NCBI GenBank assembly: GCA_964408735.1
Contig: CAYPAX010000122.1
Span: 1-12,597 of the forward strand
Direction: 5' to 3'
Source of the DNA: UBA7887 sp964408735
Lineage (GTDB): Bacteria > Pseudomonadota > Alphaproteobacteria > UBA7887
Length of the DNA stretch: 12,597 nt
The notes under the pieces are model-generated. The model was not told where the DNA came from and did not search any database. It saw nothing but the letters and a program-made list of their open reading frames with translations. The translations under genes were made by a program, and so were the position numbers. Shown piece after piece: positions 1-7,578 of this stretch (position 1 is its first letter; each line of letters begins with the position of its first letter).

Positions 1-53
1 AAGGGGTCAAAATTGGACGCCGATAGGGGGTCAATGTTCAATGCCGATTGACA
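1..53. mobile_element. Terminus of an IS21-family insertion sequence
   Basis: The first 53 bases hold two tandem 22-bp imperfect repeats, at 3-24 and 27-48. Both begin GGGGTCAA and end GCCGAT. They are followed by TGACA, so the element ends in CA-3' at 53. Read on the other strand this is TGTCAATCGGCATT... with repeated GACCCC blocks. That is the known architecture of IS21-family ends: 5'-TG...CA-3' plus multiple internal transposase-binding repeats. The transposase (istA/istB) would lie left of the window and is not seen. The family is assigned from memory of the end pattern, not from a search. The cytochrome reading frame starts immediately after base 53, which fits an insertion boundary there. 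Confidence 0.72.
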
Positions 54-288
54 GGTGGATTACGAATCCGATGTCATGGCCTCATACCGCGACCTCAACC
101 CGAGCACTTTTGCCAGAAATTTCAAACCGATGTCGAAAACCCTATGCGCCCGCTGCCACGAGGAAGAGCAGGCCGGTAACGCCTGCACCGACTGCCACAA
201 CTACCATGTCGGCCGCTTCCCGCCCGCCCTGTCAGCCGCTCCGCTGGCGCTCAGCGGCATGGCTGAAGAGGCACCGCCACAACAATAG
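54..288 (+). pseudogene. 3' remnant of a multiheme c-type cytochrome, cut by the IS
   Basis: The frame runs from the IS boundary to TAG at 286-288. It contains two class c heme-binding motifs 13 residues apart: CARCH (145-159) and CTDCH (184-198), the latter followed by NYHVGRFPP. Nearby His residues could be axial ligands. Two CxxCH motifs so close together in a C-terminal segment fit a periplasmic multiheme cytochrome of the c3/c7 or doubled-CxxCH type used in electron transfer. Upstream, the frame meets a TGA inside the IS at 49-51. The only nearby start is a GTG at 55 with no ribosome binding site and no signal peptide, so the protein could not be exported for heme attachment. It is best read as the 3' end of a gene disrupted by the IS. 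It converges with the next gene, 5 bp apart. The cytochrome subfamily is unknown. Confidence 0.72.
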
Positions 289-293
289 CGCGG

Positions 294-575
294 CTATCTC
301 TCAGCGCGCAGAATTTCAATCTCTTCCTTCAGCGCATTGAGCTGGCGTTGCAGCAGCATGATCTGCTTGGTCAAGCGCACGTCCATTTCCGTGGCGTTGT
401 CCAGGACCTCCCGGATATCCAATTCGCCTTGCTCGTTGACCCCGGGGACCTCCGCATAGTTGCTCGTCTCCACAGGCATGGCCATGGCCACACCTGCGGC
501 AAGGCAGAGGGCAATCGCCCCGCCCGCCACCATATCTCCCAGCCTGCTCCGGCAGGCCTTGTTGAAGTCTCTCAC
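294..575 (-). CDS. Small exported coiled-coil protein, function unknown
   Basis: This encodes 93 aa from a GTG at 575. That start is chosen because AGGAGG (583-588) sits 7 bp upstream. The overlapping ATG in the leader reads ATG CCG TGA and is dead, and the later in-frame ATG at 533 has its purine run only 2 bp away. Residues 1-32 form an N-terminal signal or anchor: basic start, then hydrophobic AIALCLAAGVAMA with possible cleavage near AMA. The mature part is short. Residues 55-93 have heptad-like spacing of I/V/L/M with many E, K and R, predicting a helical coiled coil. It begins 40 bp after the stop of the DUF2339 membrane protein on the same strand, so the two are probably co-transcribed and it could be an accessory periplasmic or membrane-tethered partner. 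I recognise no named family. Confidence 0.72.
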   Translation of the reverse strand: MRDFNKACRSRLGDMVAGGAIALCLAAGVAMAMPVETSNYAEVPGVNEQGELDIREVLDNATEMDVRLTKQIMLLQRQLNALKEEIEILRAER

Positions 576-582
576 GGCATTC

Positions 583-588
583 CCTCCT
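583..588 (-). promoter_or_regulatory. Shine-Dalgarno that fixes a GTG start
   Basis: AGGAGG on the minus strand lies 7 bp before the GTG at 575. It is a near-perfect ribosome binding site and the main reason to place the start of the 93-aa protein there rather than further upstream inside the DUF2339 gene. Confidence 0.7.
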
Positions 589-615
589 ACTCGGATTCTC
601 GCGGATGCGAGTGTA

Positions 616-3321
616 TCACGTATCGCCGGCTGAGGATGAGCTGGTGCGCGGTGGAAACACATACCGCTGGTATAAATATCCGATGCCGACCAGGGAGAGC
701 CCGAGGCCAAGGAAGGACGCAACCCGGTACAGGCCGGTCAGGGCCGACATGTCGAAAAGGAACAGCTTCGCAACCGTCAGCATCACCAGGGCAAGAGACG
801 CGTAGCGGAGCGCTGCAATGCCGCGGCCGATACCGATTGTCAGCAGGACAGCCGCATAGAGCAGCCATGCCACCGAATAGGCGTACCATTCCGCGTCGCT
901 GGTCGGCCCCACTTCAAGCCAAACATCGCCCACATAGCCATTGTCCAAGAACGGCGAATGAAAGGCGCGGCGCACCTCGAATGAGACCTCTACGAACAGC
1001 AGAGCCAGCGCCGACAGCCCACTGATCGCCATCACCACACGGGCCTCGCGACCCTCATGCGCCTGCGCCAGACGGCGGAAGGCGATGGCGAACAGAGCGG
1101 GCGCGCCATAGGCGAGGAAGAGCACATTGGCGATTGGCCAGGATCCGACGGGCGTCATCACTGCCATGGGATTGCCGAAAAGCACCTGCAGGAACACTAT
1201 CTGCGCCACGGCCAGCCCGGCGAGGATTCGCCATCCCCACAAATGCACGAAGCGCGGTATCATCGCCTGCCGGCGATAGAGGAGATAGGCGATGGCCAGC
1301 CAAGCCAGCGACTGCAAAGAGCGCTCCAGCAACGAATAGTCCGCAACCGCGATACCGCCTGCGACCAGCTCGCGGATCTCGAAGTTGACCAACATCACGC
1401 CGAACGCCAAGGCGCCGCATTCGAGCAATCGAACGAGCCTGTCATCGGCGTGGCGGCGGAACTGCCAGGCAGCCAAGGCGAAAGCGACCATCGGTATGCC
1501 ATAGCCGTAGAGCACCCAGCCCAGTCCGGGCAGCCCCTCGTCCGGATAATCGAGAATGCGATAGTTCAGCACCAGCCGCGTCAGCACCACGCCCGCCACG
1601 ACCCAGGCGACACGACGGATACCGGGGATCGGCAAACGTTGGTATATGGCGGCTATGGCGGGAACCAGGAGCGCCAGTGCGACGGTCAGCCAGGCGCGCT
1701 CCAGCGACATGGCAAAGGCGAAGCCCACGGCAGCAGCAGTGCCCATGGCATAGGCCCCGAGTGCCGCCGCCATGCCGCGCTCATGACGTTGTCGGGCGAC
1801 CCGTTCCGCGGCAAAAAGCTCCAGTGCCGCTATGGCGAGCCCCGCCATCGCCCAGCCGGCGTCGACCTTGAATTCCTGGATGCGCCAAAACGCGATCGCC
1901 AGGATCAGGACCGGGGCTGCTGCGGAAACCATCGCCCAAAGGCCCGGCCGCTGCGCCCGCCACAATGCCAGGAAGCCACCAATGGCGAACAAGGCCGCGA
2001 ACAGGCCACCGGCCGCCGCGAAAGGCAGCAGCGTCGGCGGCAGGATGGGGCCACGGCCGAGATCGTAGCGCCAGCCCTCGACGCCCAGCGTATTGCCCGA
2101 CGGATCGGCGATACGCTCGAGGTGCCAGAGCGAAAGCAGCACCAACACCAATGCCAGCGCCAGCACCGCCAGAACATCGAAGCGCGCCTGCCGCCAACCG
2201 GCCACCATCACGAGGGCGGCAAGCCCACCCAGCGTCAGAAGGGAATCGATTCCATAGGCATCCACGCGCACCAGCACGAAAGCGACGGCGCCCATGGCAA
2301 CAGCCGCTGCCCAGGCCACACGGTCGGCATCGGCCAAAGCGAACCAGGCCGCGGCGCGCTCGCCGGGCAGCGTCTTCGGCTCAGGCGTGGGACGGCGCAG
2401 AAACAGGAACAAAGCGCTCACCACAAGCAGATACATGCCGAGGATCGGCGCATCTGCGGGCTCCCAGGTATCGGCAACCCAGAGCATCGGCCAGATCACC
2501 GCGCCGGCGACCGTCAGCCATGCGATACGCCACCAATTGCGGAAGCGCACAATGGCCAGCGCCGCACCGATCAGCGCCGTCAGGAAGGAAAACAACTCGA
2601 TCGCCGATTCCGAACCCGTCGAGACCAGAAGCGGAATGAGAAAGCCGCCACAAAGCGCGAGTGCCGCGATAAGCGGCCCGTGCAGCAACGACAGTCCGAA
2701 GGCCAGGGCCGAAACCAAGGCAAGCCCGGCAAATGCCAGCAGAGCCGGCACCAGGTCGTAGAGGGCATAGGATGCGTATACGGCGGTGTACATCATGGTC
2801 ATGCCCGCCGCGGTCAACGCCCCGGGCACATAGGACGGACTGTCCGGATCGACCGGCAGCTTGCGCCGCAGCCAATCGCCTATCGCTGTCAGCGCGGCGC
2901 CGAAGAGAAGACCTAAGAAACAGCGCACGGCCGGACTCAACCAGCCTTGCTCAATCGAATATTTGACCAGGAAGACACCCGCCAGAGCCAACACGACGGC
3001 ACCGAGCCAGACCAGCCAGCGCGACGTCAGGGCCTTCTCGAAGTCGCCACTACGGCGCGGTGAAGGCGGCGCCTCCTCAACGACAGGCTCAGGTTCAGGC
3101 TCTGTCGGCGGCGGAGGCGGTGGTGGCGTTTCGACCGCAGATTCGAAAGCCGTCGGTGGCGGCGGTGGCGGAACCGCGCCGAGCGAGCGCAGAGCCGCCT
3201 CCAGGCGCTCGACCTCGCTCCGCAGCTTGGAACGGTTACGGATGCTGAGAAACAGGGCCACCGGCGCCGACAGCAGCGCCATCACCAGCAAAAGCCCGAA
3301 AAGCCACAGCAGATCATCCAT
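616..3321 (-). CDS. DUF2339 multi-pass membrane protein (901 aa)
   Basis: The product is a large, very hydrophobic inner-membrane protein. Residues 4-27 are an N-terminal membrane helix. Residues 30-47 form a short basic/acidic helix (SKLRSEVERLEAALRSLG) likely to be a coiled coil. Two polyproline tracts follow (P51-P56 and P66-P72), then a Pro/Glu-rich linker to about residue 90. From about residue 95, SRWLVWLGAVVLALAGVFLVKY and the following Arg-containing helices match the opening signature of the DUF2339 family. Some two dozen or more hydrophobic segments continue to the C-terminus. Family members are about 800-1000 aa, so this one is full length. No catalytic motif is evident and the family's function is not established; a transport or envelope role is a guess. 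It lies 69 bp downstream of the alpha/beta hydrolase on the same strand and has only a weak ribosome binding site. Confidence 0.9.
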   Translation of the reverse strand: MDDLLWLFGLLLVMALLSAPVALFLSIRNRSKLRSEVERLEAALRSLGAVPPPPPPTAFESAVETPPPPPPPTEPEPEPVVEEAPPSPRRSGDFEKALTSRWLVWLGAVVLALAGVFLVKYSIEQGWLSPAVRCFLGLLFGAALTAIGDWLRRKLPVDPDSPSYVPGALTAAGMTMMYTAVYASYALYDLVPALLAFAGLALVSALAFGLSLLHGPLIAALALCGGFLIPLLVSTGSESAIELFSFLTALIGAALAIVRFRNWWRIAWLTVAGAVIWPMLWVADTWEPADAPILGMYLLVVSALFLFLRRPTPEPKTLPGERAAAWFALADADRVAWAAAVAMGAVAFVLVRVDAYGIDSLLTLGGLAALVMVAGWRQARFDVLAVLALALVLVLLSLWHLERIADPSGNTLGVEGWRYDLGRGPILPPTLLPFAAAGGLFAALFAIGGFLALWRAQRPGLWAMVSAAAPVLILAIAFWRIQEFKVDAGWAMAGLAIAALELFAAERVARQRHERGMAAALGAYAMGTAAAVGFAFAMSLERAWLTVALALLVPAIAAIYQRLPIPGIRRVAWVVAGVVLTRLVLNYRILDYPDEGLPGLGWVLYGYGIPMVAFALAAWQFRRHADDRLVRLLECGALAFGVMLVNFEIRELVAGGIAVADYSLLERSLQSLAWLAIAYLLYRRQAMIPRFVHLWGWRILAGLAVAQIVFLQVLFGNPMAVMTPVGSWPIANVLFLAYGAPALFAIAFRRLAQAHEGREARVVMAISGLSALALLFVEVSFEVRRAFHSPFLDNGYVGDVWLEVGPTSDAEWYAYSVAWLLYAAVLLTIGIGRGIAALRYASLALVMLTVAKLFLFDMSALTGLYRVASFLGLGLSLVGIGYLYQRYVFPPRTSSSSAGDT

Positions 3322-3390
3322 GGCGACGGCAGCTATCCGATGCTCTCAGGCGCATCCATCTCGCTCAATGTGGGAATCCTGGCACCCATT

Positions 3391-4314
3391 TCAACCATCA
3401 TGGCCCAAGCGGCCGGCCTCCAGATAGGAAAGGATGGCGGTGATTGTCTGATCGTCGGACTGGACAAACGAGTGCAGACTGTCGACCACAAGGAAATCCT
3501 CGCGACCCGCGAGCTCGGTCTCGGCAATCGCCAAGGTGCCGTCGTCGTCGCCGTCGATCAGCGGATTGAAACCCATGCCGTCGGCCCGTCCCCCGGCAAT
3601 GATGGCGAAGGGAATGTCGAGACCGGGCAGCCCCGCCACCCAATCCGGCGTCAACTCGCCACCAACGTCTCCTGTCAGCCAATGATATGGCGCCAGGCCC
3701 GACAACAGCCCCGCCACCGCGGAACCCTTATTGGGCGGCGCCACCAACACGGCACGATGGACCGCGATACGCTCTTGCCAGGCGCCATTGCGGGCGAGCG
3801 TGGCACGCAACACCAGGCCGCCAAGGCTGTGTGTCACGAAGGAGATCGTTTCCGTGCCGTCCAGGCGATCGAGCACGCGCTCGACCTGCTCCGCGGTCTC
3901 CTCGATGCTTTGATAGAGGCTCGGATAGTTGACCCCCGCCGAATCGTAACCGGCGCCGCGCAGACGATCAGCCAGGTTACCAAAGGAATCCCGCGACCGC
4001 CCGAGGCCGTGGATGAGCATGACAAGATGGGGGCTATCGGGGCGAAGGTGCTTCTGTTGCCGTATTTTCCGGAACGCCGAGCGGCATTGCGCAAAATTGC
4101 CCCAGGCGCGGCGCACGTCGTCCGGATCCAGCAGCCTCCAATGCCCTGTATAGACATTGCGCTGGATGCGCCATTCCGCATAGAGAAACTCGTCGGCCCA
4201 GAATTGCAGGCCGCCGAGTGTCGGCATGTCGAAATTCAGCGGCTCGTCATCAGCCTGTGCGGGACTGACGGCCAGTACCAACGAAACAAACCAAAGGCGC
4301 CAAAGACGGCTCAC
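3391..4314 (-). CDS. Exported alpha/beta-fold hydrolase, lipase/esterase-like
   Basis: This is a 307-aa protein with a typical signal peptide (SRLWRLWFVSLVLAVSPAQA, cleavage near residue 21), so it probably acts in the periplasm or outside the cell. VMLIHGLGRS (98-107) is the HG oxyanion-hole strand. THSLGG (161-166) is the nucleophile elbow with Ser163. IDGDDDGTLAIAET (253-266) matches the DGxxDGTVxVxET loop common in these lipases, which supplies the acid. SLHSF places the likely catalytic His at 281, so all three triad members are present. The family hydrolyses carboxylic esters; the substrate cannot be told from sequence. Its ATG overlaps the stop of the upstream MBL-fold gene (4311-4314, ATGA), which indicates translational coupling. 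The product is similar to PGAP1-like/triacylglycerol lipase-type hydrolases; a phospholipase or thioesterase role is also possible. Confidence 0.85.
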   Translation of the reverse strand: MSRLWRLWFVSLVLAVSPAQADDEPLNFDMPTLGGLQFWADEFLYAEWRIQRNVYTGHWRLLDPDDVRRAWGNFAQCRSAFRKIRQQKHLRPDSPHLVMLIHGLGRSRDSFGNLADRLRGAGYDSAGVNYPSLYQSIEETAEQVERVLDRLDGTETISFVTHSLGGLVLRATLARNGAWQERIAVHRAVLVAPPNKGSAVAGLLSGLAPYHWLTGDVGGELTPDWVAGLPGLDIPFAIIAGGRADGMGFNPLIDGDDDGTLAIAETELAGREDFLVVDSLHSFVQSDDQTITAILSYLEAGRLGHDG

Positions 4315-5114
4315 CCTTTCGGTGCCACGTCGAGGCGCACCACCACACCCTCCAGGTCAGGCTTGGGCGTCGGGTAGCGCTCCATCACCAGCGGATCGTG
4401 CCCCGGAATGATGTGCTGCATGGACTCAGCGAGCCCGCGCATCTTGTCGAACCCATCGATCATCTGGCGCACGTTGAAGACGATGGGAAACGGCGAGCCG
4501 GCTTCGAAGTTCTCATAGAAATGCGTAGCGTCGGAAGCCAACACGACCCAGCCCCGCGCGGTGCGCACGCGCACGCATTGTATGCCCATCGTATGGCCGC
4601 CTATGTGATGGACGGACATGCCCGGCGCCAGTTCGTCATCGCCGTCGTGGAAGGCAACGCGGCCCTCGTAGACCCGCTGGACCATGTCCGTCACATGGTG
4701 CACGGTATACGGCTTACCGAAAAACGGGTTCTGCATGTAGCGGCCAGTGGCATAGGCCATCTCATGGTCCTGCAGATGGAACCTGGCATTGGGAAAATCG
4801 CCGCAGGTACCGGCGTGGTCATAATGCAAATGCGTTACCACCACGTCCTCGACCTTGGCGGAATCGATACCGAGCATCGCCAACCCCTCGCGCGGCAATC
4901 GGGTGACTTCGCGCCCGCGCAACGCCGCCTCCTTGGGATCAAAGCCCGTATCCACAATGATGGTGCGGTCCTGATTGGTGATGGCCCAGACGAAATAGTC
5001 GAGCGGCATGTCCCGGTCGTGGTCGTCCGTCACAATGAAGTTCTCGCGGCGCGTGCGCCCGTTGTGCCGGCCATAGCGCACGGCGAAGATCTCATAGGTG
5101 TCGGACTCGCTCAT
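4311..5114 (-). CDS. MBL-fold hydrolase of the N-acyl homoserine lactonase type
   Basis: This is a 267-aa cytoplasmic protein with no signal peptide. It carries the di-metal metallo-beta-lactamase motif THLHYDHAG: H95, H97, D99 and H100. H174 (GGHTMG), D195 (SDATHFY) and H239 (IPGHD) complete the zinc ligands in the expected order. IIVDTGFDP (52-60) is the usual fold-opening strand. Length and motif spacing fit the AiiA/AttM (BlcC) lactonase branch, which opens homoserine or gamma-butyrolactone rings. The branch is broad, so quorum quenching should not be assumed. AAGGA lies 8 bp before the ATG. It follows dctM by 19 bp and overlaps the lipase-like gene by 4 bp. That context favours a catabolic lactone or ester role alongside organic acid uptake over signalling. 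Confidence 0.87.
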   Translation of the reverse strand: MSESDTYEIFAVRYGRHNGRTRRENFIVTDDHDRDMPLDYFVWAITNQDRTIIVDTGFDPKEAALRGREVTRLPREGLAMLGIDSAKVEDVVVTHLHYDHAGTCGDFPNARFHLQDHEMAYATGRYMQNPFFGKPYTVHHVTDMVQRVYEGRVAFHDGDDELAPGMSVHHIGGHTMGIQCVRVRTARGWVVLASDATHFYENFEAGSPFPIVFNVRQMIDGFDKMRGLAESMQHIIPGHDPLVMERYPTPKPDLEGVVVRLDVAPKG

Positions 5115-5133
5115 CGTCCCAATCCTTCTGTTC

Positions 5134-6465
5134 TTATTGACCGCCGTAAACTTGGGCAGGCAGCCACGTGATCAGTTCAGGGAAAACCATGCACAGCGTC
5201 AGGCCGATCAGCTGAATGCCCAGGAACGGCAATGCCGCCTTGTAAATATTGGCCATGGGTATCCGCGCCGGCGCAACGCCGCGGAGGTAGAACAGGGCGT
5301 AGCCGAACGGCGGTGACAGGAACGACATCTGCATATTCACCAGATAGAGCACGCCGAACCACAGGGGATCGAAGCCCAAACCCTTGATGATGGGCACGAA
5401 TATCGGAACACAGAGAAGCAGGATGCCGACCCAGTCGAGGAACATGCCGAGCAGGATCAGGATGATCTGCATGAGGATCAGAATTCCCCAGCGCCCCAGC
5501 CCGGTGCCTTCCAGTGCGGTGGTGACAAATTCCTGCCCGCCCTGGAGCACGTAGAGGCCGACGAAGACCGTGGCGCCGAACATGATCCAGAGCACCATAG
5601 AGGTCGCCTTGAGCGTGGTGAGACACGCCTCGCGCACGGTCAGCCAGTCGAGCCGGCGGTGCAACGCCGCAACGACAAACGAGCCGAAGGTGCCAAGCCC
5701 CGCCGCCTCGACGGGCGTTGCGACGCCGGTAAAGATGACGCCAAGCACCAGCACGATCAGCACCACCGGCGCGGTCATGGTGCTGGCAAGCCTGAGCTTC
5801 TCGCGGAAGTCGAGGCGCTCTTCCACGGGGATCGCCGGGCCCAATTCTGGCCGCAACCAGCAGCGCAGCGAGATATAACCGATATACATGCCGGACAGCA
5901 TCAGCCCCGGTATGACCGAGCCGACGAACAGCTCGCCCACCGACTGCTCCGCCACCACCGCATAGATGATGGCGAGAATGCTGGGCGGTATGAGAATCCC
6001 CAGCGTGCCGCCGGCCATGATCGCGCCCATGGCGATCTTGTCGTCGTAATTGCGCTGCAGCATGGCCGGCAGAGCGATGATGCCCATGGTCACGACAGCG
6101 GCACCGATGATGCCGACCATCGCGGCAAGCAAGGTCGAAGCAAAAATGGTGGCGCTCGCCAGGCCGCCGCGGAGTCCGCCCAGCAGCTTATAGATGACGT
6201 CGAACATCTCGCCGATCAATCCGGCACGTTCGAGCATTGCCGCCATGAAGATGAATAACGGGATGGCCGATAACTGATAGTCCGTCATCAGCGGGAAGAC
6301 GCGCGACGGCACCATATTGAGCATGCGCGCGTCGTTGAGGATGAAGAGGAAGACGCAGGCCAGGCCACCGGTTACGAACGATAGCGGCAGACCCGCCATC
6401 AGCAGCACCAGCAGGCTGCCGAACATCAGCAGCGTCAGCCAGCCAATGGGGATCTCAAGGCCCAT
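5134..6465 (-). CDS. dctM: TRAP transporter large permease DctM
   Basis: This is a 443-aa integral membrane protein, normal for the DctM family (about 425-445 aa), with roughly twelve hydrophobic segments. The N-terminus (LTLLMFGSLLVLLMAGLPLSFVTGG) and the internal MAGGTLGILIPPSILAIIYA and VAEQSVGELFVGSVIPGLML stretches are characteristic. LGMFLDWVGILLLCVPIFVP and MQMSFLSPPFGYALFYLRG near the C-terminus are also typical DctM signatures. It forms the Na+-coupled translocation channel with DctQ and receives ligand from DctP. The start at 6465 lies 3 bp after the dctQ stop, so the two are translationally coupled. The ligand class is not readable from this subunit. Confidence 0.95.
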   Translation of the reverse strand: MGLEIPIGWLTLLMFGSLLVLLMAGLPLSFVTGGLACVFLFILNDARMLNMVPSRVFPLMTDYQLSAIPLFIFMAAMLERAGLIGEMFDVIYKLLGGLRGGLASATIFASTLLAAMVGIIGAAVVTMGIIALPAMLQRNYDDKIAMGAIMAGGTLGILIPPSILAIIYAVVAEQSVGELFVGSVIPGLMLSGMYIGYISLRCWLRPELGPAIPVEERLDFREKLRLASTMTAPVVLIVLVLGVIFTGVATPVEAAGLGTFGSFVVAALHRRLDWLTVREACLTTLKATSMVLWIMFGATVFVGLYVLQGGQEFVTTALEGTGLGRWGILILMQIILILLGMFLDWVGILLLCVPIFVPIIKGLGFDPLWFGVLYLVNMQMSFLSPPFGYALFYLRGVAPARIPMANIYKAALPFLGIQLIGLTLCMVFPELITWLPAQVYGGQ

Positions 6466-6468
6466 GGC

Positions 6469-7560
6469 TCAGGCCTCCGCCCGCATGGCGATCTGGAAAT
6501 CCGCCAGCATCTTGGCTATGCCCTGTACCAGAATCAGCGCCGCGCCTACGACGATGGTGATCTTGACCGGCCAATACTGGATCGCCCACTCGGTGAACGA
6601 GACCTCGCCCACTTCGTATGAATCCATCATGAAGGTCCATCCAGTAAGCAGCAGCGTGCCGGCGAAAATGAAAAAGAAGACCGAGGTCAAGAGATCCGTA
6701 ATCGCCTTTCTGCGCACCGACAGGCGGGCGTAGAAGACGTCCACGCGGACATGGGAATCGGCCATGTAGGCATAGGCGCCGGAGATCAGATACTGCATGC
6801 CGAACATCAGGAACATGCCCTCATGCACCCAATTGGTCGGCGAATTGAAGATGTATCGGGCGATGACCTCGTAATAGTAGGCGAACACCGCGATCACCGA
6901 CCAATAGGCCACGAACTCACCCGACAGCCGTGTGACAGCTTCCAGTAGCCCGGCCATTCCCCGGTGCGGCTTCGGCGGCGGCGCCTCGCCTGCCATATCG
7001 CCGGCGGGTGCCACTTCGCCCTCCGAGGCACGACAACGGCGCACCATGCCCGGCAGCAGGACCGCATCAAGCAGCAGGAACAGAGCCACAGCGATCGCTA
7101 CATAGAGCGCCACCGTCGACCATAGGCGCATTCCTGCCTCCGCCGTCGCCAACTGCACATTTGCGGCATCCAGGGCCTCATGTGCAGCAACAAGGGCCTC
7201 CTCGGCCCCTTCCCGCCCATCAGCCAGGTCAAGCTCGCCATATTCCACGTCATAGGCCGCGACCTGGACATCGGAATCGGCAATTGAGCGCATCTCCCGC
7301 GAGTCGCGGATCGCGCCATTGGCGTAGATGACTGTGGCCAGCAGCGGCAGGAACAGCACGCCGCGCCAATCGCGCACATAGAAGCGGTGTGCACCGACAA
7401 AGCCCGCCGTGAGCAGCAACAGATAGCCGATCGGCAGCGAGACATGAGTCAGCGGCCCACTGCGCCCCTGCCACTTGACCAACGCCATCGCGGCAAGCGG
7501 AAAAAGGATCAGCCCCGCCCAGTAGAGCCAGTGCGGCAGAACGAAATGCAGGTCAGGCAT
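6469..7560 (-). CDS. dctQ: TRAP small permease DctQ with long N-terminal TM2-like extension
   Basis: The product is 363 aa, about twice the usual DctQ length (160-200 aa). The DctQ core occupies about residues 215-355. It has FAYYYEVIARYIFNSPTNWVHE at its first helices, DSHVRVDVFYARLSVRRK in the middle and a C-terminal helix pair. The first half holds two membrane helices (about 10-28 and 40-56), then GAHRFYVRDWRGVLFL (56-71), which resembles the G-x-HRFY turn of TM2-type domains, and another helix to about residue 82. A charged Ala/Glu-rich helical stretch (84-145) and a further helix (147-172) link it to the core. The start at 7560 has only a weak ribosome binding site and follows dctP by 18 bp. 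The extension stays in the same frame with normal codon use, so it is not an obvious start-site error. Its role is unknown. Confidence 0.88.
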   Translation of the reverse strand: MPDLHFVLPHWLYWAGLILFPLAAMALVKWQGRSGPLTHVSLPIGYLLLLTAGFVGAHRFYVRDWRGVLFLPLLATVIYANGAIRDSREMRSIADSDVQVAAYDVEYGELDLADGREGAEEALVAAHEALDAANVQLATAEAGMRLWSTVALYVAIAVALFLLLDAVLLPGMVRRCRASEGEVAPAGDMAGEAPPPKPHRGMAGLLEAVTRLSGEFVAYWSVIAVFAYYYEVIARYIFNSPTNWVHEGMFLMFGMQYLISGAYAYMADSHVRVDVFYARLSVRRKAITDLLTSVFFFIFAGTLLLTGWTFMMDSYEVGEVSFTEWAIQYWPVKITIVVGAALILVQGIAKMLADFQIAMRAEA

Positions 7561-7578
7561 GTCTTGAGGCCCGCGCGC

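Noticed and set aside
41..340. A 99-aa plus-strand frame overlapping the cytochrome remnant.
   Set aside because: It starts inside the IS end and is Arg/Ser/Thr/Pro-rich without motifs. The adjacent frame carries both heme sites.
1057..2916. A 619-aa plus-strand open frame antisense to the DUF2339 gene.
   Set aside because: It is Gln/Arg/His-rich with no hydrophobic or domain pattern. It is the expected antisense shadow of a high-GC membrane-protein gene, whose own frame carries a clear family signature.
3105..3175. GGCGGCGG/GGTGGTGGCG stretches that look like simple repeats.
   Set aside because: They are the polyproline codons of the DUF2339 protein, in frame and mixed in codon use, not a free-standing repeat array.
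3340..4377. A 345-aa plus-strand frame across the lipase-like gene.
   Set aside because: No recognisable domain or ribosome binding site. The minus strand encodes a complete hydrolase with triad and signal peptide.
4311..5114. Calling the MBL-fold gene a quorum-quenching AHL lactonase outright.
   Set aside because: Metal ligands fit, but this family is broad. No luxI/luxR genes are present and the neighbours point to catabolism.
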